Positions 10,501 through 22,500 of a stretch of 64,000 nt of DNA are shown piece after piece. The notes under the pieces are model-generated. The model searched no databases and had not been told where the DNA came from. It saw only the letters and a list, made by a program, of their open reading frames with translations. Position numbers and translations under genes: made by a program. Within the stretch, counting starts at the first letter, position 1, and each line of letters begins with the position of its first letter. This stretch comes from Dryomyza anilis (lineage: Eukaryota > Arthropoda > Insecta > Diptera > Dryomyzidae), in NCBI GenBank assembly GCA_951804985.1, contig OX638130.1, forward strand, positions 117,565,593 through 117,629,592, read 5' to 3'.

Positions 10501-13500
10501 TTCGCTTTTTGACATATCGTTTTTGCATACTTTTAGATGACTTAATCCGGTTGGCTTTTAGTTGCTGAAAGGACAATTTTTGGATAATACCTTTAGACAT
10601 CTTTATGCATACCATTAGGACATCATTCAGACAAATCAAAAAGGCACCTTCCGGTCAATCATTTGTATTACAAAAAGACATCTTTCTCGTAACATTTCGG
10701 ACAAATTTCGGACATCGATAACATTTAAAAGATAACTTTAAGACATCTTTCAGACATAATTTGTCTAGTTGGGAATTATTACAGACAATTCAATTTAAAT
10801 TATTTTTATAACATTTTAAAATTAAATTTAAATTTTGTGTGCAATTGTCAAACTTTCGAAATGTATTTGACAATTTTTTCTAAACAAATCTATTTCCCAG
10901 GAAATTGATGATATGAAATTTCATTTCGGAGGAAAATAAAATTTCACATGAAATTCAATTTCCTATGAAATTCATGATTGGGCTGTTTATATCAGCAATT
11001 GGGATAGCAAATTTAATGAAATTTTAGATCAGCGTTATATTTAACCGTTCAAAACGGTCTCTCCGAATGTGGGCGGGATTGGAGCACTGGGCGTGGCACC
11101 CCCCATAGAAGATACATTTTAGAGATGGTGTATGTTAACAATATATGTCAATTTCACATCAGGTTATCAACCACCCCAAATCCTTTAAACTCATCACACC
11201 AAAATTCACCACACCAAAAATCACCACACCAAAATTCACCACAACGAAATTTACCACACAGAAACACCACACTAAAAGTCACCACACCTAAACTAACCAT
11301 ACTAAAATTCACCACACTAAAACTTCTACTGAAATAAACTCCACGGTGAAGAAAACTACGGGAAGAATTCTACCGTAAGAATTTTACGGGAAAGTATTCT
11401 ACAGCGAAGAATTTTATGGGGAATATTTCTACTGGGAAGAAATTTAAGGTGAAATATTCTACGGGGAAGCACAGTATGAGGAAGAATTGTCTTTGAGAAA
11501 AGTTATTTTGGGGAGAATTATTTTTGTTTTGGTTGCTACATTTATAACAGCAATAAAAAACGTCCAAAGCAATGCATGGGTCTCTGATATAAATAATAAA
11601 AATGTTCTTTATATTAATAAAATCATTCCATATACTTCCTTCGACATGCATAAATTAGTACATTAGTACAGTAGTACAATTGTGATTAATAAAAATTTAT
11701 AAAAAATATAATTAAACAAATGGATTGAAAAAAAAAAAATTCGAACAATTTTTTTTCGCACAAAATTTTTATTTTTAATTTTTTTTTTTCGAATTTTATT
11801 ATGGAAAAAAATGTCGCAAACAAAATATTTTTATTGAACAAACATTTTTTTTTCACACAGAATTTTAGTTTTTATTTTTTCAATTTTTACTATCGAATAA
11901 ATACTTTTTTAATCTCATTGATTTATCTAGTATATAAGACTTTTGTTTAAGTATTTCAAAATTGGGATTAAGATTAAATTAATCGATTTTATAACAAATT
12001 TTAGTTCATGTTTTGTAAGTAGAAATGTAAAAAAGCAAATAACAGGCATCGCTTAAATCGTAACTCGTATTGAGAGCTCTAGAATGAATCGTATATCATC
12101 TCGTTTAGAGTACTATGTTAATTTATTAGGCGAATATTTCGAAGCGACTAGCTTTGCTTGCTTTACTGGCTTCGGAGAGTTTGGTAGCTGTCAAAGCCTA
12201 CAAAGCTATTCATTTGTCAAAACCAAACAAGCAAAGCAAGTCGCATTGATAAAACCGCTTTAGAATAAAATTCTTTGGGCATATTAATATATATAAATTG
12301 TTTCCGATGAATAGACATTTTTATTTATTAGTACAAAAACATATTAGAAGAAAGTCATGAAGTCAATGCAAATATGACAAATATATATTGGAATTTGATC
12401 TATTGTAAGGTTTAAAGTAGTTTAACGGATCTTTTGAAGAATTAATAAATCCAAATTGTATAAAAGAATTTGACGCTTAAGAACTGATCACAGTTTCGAA
12501 TCAACTTCAACATGGAGCTGCAAAGTCTACTACTACATTTCGGTTAGTTAATAAAAAATTTACATCAAATATTTGTTATGCTCTTTTTAATTTACAGTTT
12601 GCCTTTTCGGTGTTGTCTTTTCTAAAAATGAGTACATAAATACCGGTCGATTAATAAGCGTCCCAGCACCCGCGCCCCCTACGATAATAGTACAAAAACC
12701 ATCTAGTCCAAACTACTACCCACACCCACCAATTTATCATCAACCACATCAGTGCAATTGCCCACCCGGACCTCCTGGTCCGCCTGGTCCTGCTGGTCCA
12801 AAAGGATTCCCTGGAGATCGTGGACCAAGAGGCCACAATGGTCACAATGGTCGCCCAGGCGTGCCTGGAGCACCGGGTCGACCAGGCCAAAAAGGTGATA
12901 TTGGTCCAATTGGACCTGTCGGTCGCAGAGGTGATACCGGATATCATGGTAGACCAGGAATACAGGGACCTGTCGGCCCACCTGGACATAGTTATGGACA
13001 CGGTCACTGGGTCACGGCACCTGGACAGAATCATTGGTGGAGCGGACGGGGTCATAATCATGGGGGGCACGGACCGGAACATAATAATGGGGGGCATCTT
13101 TATGCACATAATGGGCAGCATATTCATAGTCACATTGAGAACGATATTGATGGAAACCAAATTATTATTAACAGACCACTAGCACCAAGAAGAGAATATT
13201 ATTTGGCGACAGAGCAAATTGCGGATCAGGAAGTTGGTGATGATGATAGTAAAAGTCCTCAAAATGTTCAAAACGTCAATCAAGGTGAGGATTATTATGA
13301 TGAAGAACAAGAGAAACGGTATCAAGTAGAACAAGAACAAAAACCGGAAGAAGAGTATAATGAAGAATATGACGACACATAAATTGACGACCAAGAAAAA
13401 GAAAGTGACGAGTAATTTAATATACTAAATAAATACTATTGAAACTTGACTGAATATATTTGTTTTATTTAAAGCATTGAAATTGCACAATTCCTTTAAA

Positions 13501-16500
13501 CAGTTATTCAAATTTATATCAAGAAATGTATAACATTTTTAAATCCATTGCTTTTTGTCAATCGAATAAATACCAGTGATAAAAAGTTCTATACAATTGT
13601 ACTATTTTCAGTACATTTGAATTTAAATAGTACTTTCTCACTACGGAGACATTTTCGGTAAAATTTATGTAACAAAGAAAAATAGGACAGTACCTCGTAC
13701 ACTAAGAAAACAAAGATGTTTACCAGAAATACCTCAGCCCTAAATATCAACTTGCTTACAAATTATTTAGATCGTCTTTGAGAGAAACATCTTTCAAATA
13801 TCCGACAAATACGATAAATATTGCTAGCAAACATCTTTAAAATTTACAATTACGTATAGCAACCATCAATTAAAGATCTTAAAATATGAAGATAGTGGAG
13901 GAATATTTAGAAAAGGGTCTCCATTAGAAAAGATAGATTTTTATTTATTTTAGAATCAATGCAGTGTCCTTGTTATACATCGGTATCGCCTTTAAAAAGC
14001 CTTCGACGATAAAATTATACAGCGAAGAAGTACTCTGAAGAGAACCCATTTTCCATCACGTGTTGAAATTTACAATCCCCGTCAGTTTTATTTTCACTTT
14101 TACAATTAAAATGTAATATTTAAATTGGCACCTTTTTTACAACATTGGATTTATATAATAACTAGTATTTTGCGTATTGAGGTTTTTCTGTATTATTTTT
14201 CTTAAATCATTATATATACTGAACAAAAGAAAAGTGTAATAAACAAATATTATGTAAATTATAGAAACAAAATATTTAAAACGTATGCTATTCGAAAAGT
14301 ATTATTTCGAAAAGAAGTTTATGTTTACAAACTTCATGATTGTGATTGAGCTTTTAATCTTTAGTTTTTGCATTAATTTTTGCTATTGCGTTTTTTTATC
14401 TAATATTTTGTTAGACATAGCTTATTTCTTTCTTTGTCTTTTTTTATACCCTACACTAAGAGTGAAAGGGTATATTCAGTTTGGTACGCCGTTTGTAACA
14501 CCCTGAAAAAAGCATCTCCGGTATGGAAAAGTATATATATTCTTGATCAGCATGACCTCCTGAGTCGATTTAGCGATGTACGTCTGTCTGTCCTTCTGTC
14601 TGTCTGTTGAAATCACGATTACGATTAAAAGTTGAAGAGCTAGAGCAATTAAACTTTAAATTTAGATTACTTATATATCTAAGCTGTCTGAACAAGAAAA
14701 TTGGCATGATCGGTCTATTGAGACCTGAGAACCGACCACTTATGTTCAAATACCTCATATAAAATGTACATATAAAGATCAATTTTTATGTATACGTGCT
14801 TAGGTAAACTTTTTTGGTCAAATATTTATTGACATCATGCTCAAATACATGAAAATAATGTTTTCCCACGAAATGACTTGTGGTTCCCAAAAAAAAAAAA
14901 TCGAAATTCGGTACACCTACCCATTTGTAAATATGGGTATCAAATGAAAGAAAATTCTTCAGGGATGGAAAGTTTGGAGTTATTTTCAGGATTCGTACAC
15001 CCTGGTGACCTATGTACCACTTTGAATGGTAACCACAAATATGTGTAGGGTATTTATTGTCGGCTTAGACCGACTATAATTTTGATAATCCTAACTATCA
15101 TAATAACACCTACTTTAAAATTTCCCATGTGATCTAACCTTCCCAACTTGTTTTGTTTTGTGCTGTTAATGTCGTGTTTTTGATTTTATTTTGTTTTTTG
15201 CTTTCATTTTTGTGTTTTGCTTTGACTTTGTGTTTTTATTTTTAAATTTATTTTCATTTTGGCTTTATTTTTTTGCGATTTTCTGTTTTGTATCTGTTTT
15301 TAATTTCCCAGATAGACAAACATTCAACATATTCACATAATATCTACATAAAATATCATGACAATCATTCACCGCACCGGTGTGTCGCTTATGATGGAAG
15401 ATATGAGCCTGTTTTTATAAAAATAATTGAGGCAATGAATACAAACAAAATGAGGTAAAATTCAATTCAAATACGTATTTCATGCAGTGAAATCAAAAGT
15501 TTGAAAATATTAAAGCATTTATACACTTCGATATATGATTGAAAAAATAAATCATGGTGAAATCATGACATGATGAACAAAATTGTTTTCATATTTTTAT
15601 TCAATAAATGCTCATATTTGGCTCGTTTGAACATCAAAATATGATTTTATTTTTTATTTATGCCTTATTTTACATCAAAATTAGTTGCCTAATGTTCACA
15701 TCATCTGCTATTGTAAAGGCTTTTTCAATAAGAGCGCTACATGGGATTTTTCAAGGGATTTTCAAAAGGGACGGTACAAAAGAGCAGCGACAGGGACAGC
15801 AAACAACTCCATATTTCTTGCCGCTCTTTTGACATTTCTCTTCAGTAACATTTGCCATTTCATGATGGAAAGATATACGAGCCAACAATGAGTCGAAATT
15901 ATTAAAATTTACTACCGAAATTCGAATTCGTATATATTTCTATCATGAAATGGCAAACCTTACTTAAGAGCGGCAAGATATATGGCGTTGTTTGATGTCC
16001 CTGTCGCTCTACTTTTGTAGCGTCCCTTTTGAAAATCCCTTGAAAAATCCCATGTAGCGCTCCCTTTATAATTTTAAGTATTAAATTTCGAAACATCCAT
16101 TAAGTCGATCGACTTGCTAAATAGTTTTCGAAGCAGTGGTTTGACGAGGGCAATTTCGGCAGCTTTTTTGTTAGAATTGTACTGGACGTTAACATGAAAC
16201 ATGATTGATCTGTGTATTTACCTATGTAATTAAATTTTTTTAAATTTAATTATTTACTAAATACTCTGCATAAATGATAGTACCATTATGTTTTTCCGTG
16301 ACACCGTTTTTAGTAAACAGCTTCCATAATTTTCAATCATTTTTTTATTTTAACAATTATAAAAACACCTACCAAAATTTATTTCGATTGATAATCATGA
16401 TTTTATAAATATATTATTTAAATATATCATTTTTCATTTGTTTATGTACATGATATGATTTTCAGATGGTAAAATCATCGCAATTGATGATATTTAAAAT

Positions 16501-19500
16501 TTCAGCATAGTGAACTCATGAAATATTTTCACATATTTATCATGATAACATATTTTATGAATTCATTATATGAAATTCATGAATGTCTATCTGGGTTGTG
16601 TAATTAATATTCGTTTGATTTTGTTTTTACTTTTTTATTTTGATTTTATTGTGTTTATATTTTGAATTTTCTTTTGGTTTGTTTTTAATTTTGTGTCTTT
16701 GGTTTTATATTGCTTTTGAATTCGTTTCATGTTTAATTTTTTATTTTTATATTTTTTTGTTTCTGCGTTTTTGCTTTTATTTTGTTTTTGATTTTATTTT
16801 TGTGTTTTTTTTTTGTGTGTTTCCGTTGCTGGTGTGCTTGTATTTTTTTCTTTTCTTTTTGATTTTGCTGTGTTTTTGCTTTTGTATTTTTGCTTTTATT
16901 TTTTGTTTTAGCTTTTGTTTTTTGTTCTTTATTCCTTATTTTGTTGTTGCTTTTTTAAATTAGTTTATTTGTGTTTTTGCTTTTGTGTATTTTTTTATGT
17001 TTTTTCATTGATTTTATTTGTTGTTTTTGACTATCTGTTGTTTTGCTTTTTTGTGTGTTTATATTTTTGCTTTAGTATATTTTTTTGGATTTAAGATTTT
17101 TGTTTCATGTTTGTAACTAGTGTAAGTGCTGAGTTACATCGTTTGGAAAATTTAGGTTGTATAGGAGGTGCCAGGCCCCTTTGTCCAATCCCGCCATTAT
17201 ATAGCCTATGTCACCCTCCAGAATATTCTCGTGCAAAATTTCAGTCAAATCGGTTCAGCGGTTTAGACGTGATGAAACAGACAGACGGACTTTTGTACAA
17301 AGAGTCTTTGTATCCAGTTATTTAATCTAAGAGAACTTTTCAAAGTCTTTAACCTATTATAACAAAATATCGAGCACAGTTAGATGTGAAGAGTGATCTA
17401 AGATGTTCCTTAACTAAACTGAGACCTAATGTCAAATACCTTTTAATTGCAAGTGAGTTGTCGGAAATATTAAAAACAATTGAAATGTTTAAAATTGACT
17501 ATTCAAAAATTAAAAACATATTCCACAAAATGGAATAAAAACTTTTCGCATTTGGCACCAATTTCTTGTTTTTAAATTTTACAACTTTTTCTCAAAGATT
17601 TTATGAGTAATGTGTTCCTATAGTGCTGTATTTATGACTATAAACGGACACGCCTGTTTGTGTATTTATCTTATTTATAAACATAGATATACTTAGATAT
17701 ACTGGAGCATACTCATAGACAATTTAAAGTCAACTTTCAATCAGCTTTTTGACAATTTTTTTATATACAAAATTTTTTTATTGCCAAAAAAGGGCCTGAG
17801 TTGGATTTTAATTATTAATAAATAAATAATAAAAAAAATATATATATATATATCCGCACATAATGAAATCCACACTTACTTGTCTCAAATGATTTCTTCA
17901 ATTTGGCCAAATCCGATGCTGAGCCGCTTACCCGGTAAATGCCCACCTCTGACATGCCACGGCGCTCTACTTCGCGTATACAGGCACTAACAATGAAGGG
18001 AATGTCGCGTTTTTCACGTCTAAAAAGAGTTATTTTGTTATTGTTAATTTAAGAAATAAATTTTCTTTTTATTTTTCAATTTAAAAAATACTCACTTTAA
18101 CACTGCACTCATTTTGGCACCAAACAACGCGCCCGGTTTCGAGGTCGGAACGCGTCTTAATGTCACCTCGCCGGGCACAAAGCGCAGCAAAGTGTTCAGT
18201 GTGATGGTTTCGCCCAACTTGATGGGACGTGGCATGCTTGTCTCTTGCAGCCAGCTACGACTTAACTAAAAAAAATGAAATAAAAAATAATCAATACCAA
18301 AGATCGAATATATATTTTATACTTTATAAGTTATATTTTTTAAATATTTTAAGCTTTCTAATTAATTTATTTCAAGTATTAATCAAAAAAAGTTACCTTT
18401 AAGACATGCTTCGCGCGCAGCTCCGGCGTGTCACGTGCCTCGTACAATAGCACGCGCACATTCTGACTACCCTCCAGCTCTAGCACAAAGCTCTCGTTCC
18501 ACAGCGGCGTCATGCTGCGACAAACCATCTTGGTGGTGGCCTTGCGGAAATAATGTCCGTATGAATCGACCTCAATGCAAATGTACAAATCGGCCGCCTG
18601 TTCGAGACCCGTCAGACCCTGCACCATCAGATGCAGATCGCCGACCAGCAGACTCTCGTCGTTTGTGTTGCGCATCAGGTAGGAGCCCATCTCGGTCTTC
18701 ATGCCCTTCTGCATGGCGACAATGAAGGCTTGCACCTCCAAGGCATTGATTGGGTTGGCACCGGGCATGTTGCAGGTCTCCTAAAAATGTACATTTAAAT
18801 TGAATTTAAAGAAATCATATTTTTTGTATAGCTGTAAAAAAAAAATCACCTTCAAAGACTTTATCGAGTCGATCCATTGCGTACGCTCGAAATCCGAACT
18901 CAAGAAGAACGTATTCGTCTTGTTCGCCGTTTTATTGATGATTCTAAAGATAAGATTTGGCGACGCCAACACCAACTGCGACTCCAGATCGGCCAACTTG
19001 CGTCGATATTTATCGCCCGTGCGCAAACCATTCGCCTTCTTGGCGCGCTCATCCTTCTCCTCCATCAGCAGCTGATCGCGCACCGTGCACGCCTGCGTCT
19101 TCAGCTGCAGTATATTTGCCGGACTAGATTCCTTGAAATCGCTGCACGTCTCATTATCCTCCGAGACCAAAACGTCCTTCAGTGCTATAAACCATTTCAG
19201 CTCAAACTCGAAGCGATCGCGTCCGGACGCTTTGTATTTGGCACATGCAATAACATCGTTGAACAAAAACAAATGACGCAATTTACGATGTCCATCGACC
19301 AACTCCACGATAAATGTATTCTTGACCATGCGACGCAAATTCTTATTCGACTCTGAGGGAAAACGTTGACTCACCACATTGAATTGTTTCAAAAACAACT
19401 GAATTTTCTTATGTGTCTGACGCAACGGCTGATAATCTGGATGATTGACGGGCGTCTCATTTAGCAAATCATTAAAGACGAGCGCATTTATTTGCACTCT

Positions 19501-22500
19501 GGCCACCGGTTTGTGCAACAGATCCTCCAGCGATAGCGATTGTTCAGTCTGCAGATTTAATACAATTTTGCCCATAACATATTTGAACTTGGCATTGTTA
19601 TAGCATTTTTTGGCCGTATCAATGGCTTGTCCATAGTTATGCAAAAAGGCACTGTACAAGTTAAACAGATCGGCCAATTGTTTAAATGCATCACCGATGA
19701 GTACATCGCCGCCTTCGTGCGCAACAATTGCCTTCAGATCGGCGAGAAATGCACAATGTCCGTTGTAAAGTTCTTCGATTTTAAAGAAGATCGTATTCTC
19801 GTCTTCAATTTTAATGACCTGCTGTGAGGTGCCCACCGAAGAGTGTATGGCTTTTTTGTACTATAAAGCAGTTGGTTGGAAATTAATTTTTCATAATATT
19901 TTTAATAGTTTTAGTAAACTTACTTGTAGCATTATACTCAAACTGTCGACATATATTTTCTCGCTGTTGATAATGCTGCCAAGTATTGAACGTATTTTGG
20001 CACCGCGCACATTGCCGGAGGTCTATAATTTAAAGTTCGTTTGAATAATCGTTTCAAAATGATTGTTTTAAGCAATTAAAATGTGAATATCTACGTAGTT
20101 AATAAAGTTAAGTAAATTTTGTGTGCAAGCCAATGAGAATTTTTCAAAACTGCAAATGCAGTACTTGATACTTAAAATGCAAGTACTTGTATTTGGACAA
20201 TAAAACATTTGAATTATTAAATACGCAAATTTAAGTGTGACAAAACTAAGATAAGTACTTGCAAATGACTATATTTGACTCGAAAATCATTTAATTACTT
20301 CCAAGTACATTAAGTACTTTGCATTTATCTCACTTGAAATAAAATATTAATAGTATAATATGAATAGCATAATATTAATAGTATATTTAAAATGTTAAAT
20401 AAATTCATAGAAAATACTTTCATCAAGTACTTTTAATTACTTTTCAGCATCAGAATGACTTTCAAGTATTTATATTGAAATGCTTATGCATTTCATTCTT
20501 CATTACATTGACAGTATTTATCTATGATATCCATAAAGTATTAATGCAAAACATTTAAATACTTCCAAGTACATTGAAGTACTTATGCAATTATCTTTAT
20601 TCAACGCAGAGACCGTATTTTTCTTTGATATACATTTGCATTAAATATATTTAATTACTTTCAAGTACGTCGAAGTACTTATGAAGTACTTACGCAGTGA
20701 TGTACTTATCCTTTGGTATATAATATTAATCTTATTTAAAATGTTAAATAAATTAATAAAAAGCATTTTCATCAATTATTTGTAATTACTTTTAAGCACA
20801 AGTAATAACTTTCAAATACATCGAAGTACTTAAGCATTTATTATTCTTCAATACATTTACAGTAATATATACATAAAGTATTTGCATTAAATACACTTAA
20901 TTACTTTCAAGTATATTGAAGTACTTATGCATTTATCTTTATTCAACGCACTGACCGTATTTGTCCTTGATATCTTTCAAGTATATGCAATAAATATATT
21001 TAATTAATTTCAAGTACATCGAAGTACTAATGAAGTACTTACGCAATGAAGTACTTATTCCTGTTATATAATATTAATCGTATATTATAAATTTTAAATA
21101 AATCAATATAAAGTATTTTAATCAAATACTTGTAATTACATTTAAGCACAAGAAATTACTTTCAAATACATTGAAGTACTTTTGCATTTTTCATTCTTCA
21201 ATACATTTACAGTATTTATATATTATATACATACAGTGTTTGCATTAAATACACTTAATTACTTTCAAGTATATTGAAGTACTTATGCATTTATCTTTAT
21301 TCAACGCAGTGACCGTATTTGTCCTTGATATATATCAAGTATATGCAATAAATATATTTAATTGCTTTCAAGTACATCGAAGTACTAATGAAGTACTTAC
21401 GCAGTGAAGTACTTATTCCTGTTATATAATATTAATCGTATATTATAAATTTTAAATAAATCAATATAAAGTATTTTAATCAAATACTTGTAATTACATT
21501 TAAGCACAAGAAATTACTTTCAAATACGTTGAAGTACTTTTGCATTTTTCATTCTTCAATACATTTACAGTATTTATACATTATATACATAGTGTTTGCA
21601 TTAAATACACTTAATTACTTTCAAGTATATTGAAGTACTTATGCATTTATCTTTATTCAACGCAGTAACCGTATTTTTCTTTGATATACATCAATTACTT
21701 GCATTCAATATATTTAATTACTTTCAAGTACGTCGAAGTACTTAGTAAGTACTTACGCAGTACTTATCCCTTTGTATATGATATAAATCGTATATTTTAA
21801 ATGTTAAATAAATTATTAAAATTCATTTTCTTTTAATAATTCAAAAATTACTTTCAAGTACATTGAAGTACTTATACATTTATCTTTATTCAACGCAGTG
21901 ACCGTATTTTTCTTTGATATACATCAAGTATTTGCATTAAATACATATAATTACTTTCAAATACATTGAAGTACTTTGCATTTATTTAACTATTTACATA
22001 ATATTAATCGTATTTTATAAATTTTAAACAAATTGATAAAAAGTATTTTCATCAAGTACTTGTAATTACTTGAAACACATGTAATGACTTCAATTACATT
22101 TAAGTACTTATGCATTTTTCTCTCTACATTACATTGGCAGTACTTATCTATGGTGCACATAAAATATTTGCATTAATACATTGAATTACTTTCAGAATTA
22201 TTTAAGTACTTTGCATTTAGCTCACATTCTGTTAAGTATTTTAAATCGTATAAAATCGTAAGTAAATGCATAAAAGTATTTTATTAAGTATTTCCTATTA
22301 CTTAAAAAAGTTTTAAAGTACTATAAAATCATTTAATTACTTTCAAGTACATGCTAATATTGTTTAAATTTTTAGCATTTATATTTATTTGGATCTAAAT
22401 AATATATAAATTAACTTAAAATTAATGCATAGTACATACATTACGTATTAGTACTTTTAGGTAATTTAAATAATATCAAATTAAATTAATTTAAGCACTA

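Larger units (their letters stand above)
15158..17106. repeat. T-rich low-complexity tract (TTTTGCTTTTATTTTG), interrupted by a transposon
   Basis: 15158-15305 and 16596-17106 are the same degenerate TTTTGTTTTTGCTTTT low-complexity sequence. They are separated by an inverted-repeat element (15307-16594) that evidently inserted into it. The hydrophobic-looking reading frame at 16640-16963 is a by-product of T-rich codons. Confidence 0.65.

Noticed and set aside
12651..13160. 169-codon antisense frame over the collagen-like gene
   Set aside because: Periodic Gly/Pro codons leave the complementary strand open; the sense gene has signal peptide, intron, promoter and poly(A) signal.
15608..16096. 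Overlapping frames on both strands as transposase remnants
   Set aside because: They mirror each other because the DNA is a palindrome; no transposase motif is visible.
16640..16963. 107-codon hydrophobic reading frame resembling a multi-pass membrane protein
   Set aside because: It lies in a TTTTGCTTTT low-complexity tract; Phe/Leu/Cys codons are the expected output of T-rich DNA and no start, splice or domain supports it.
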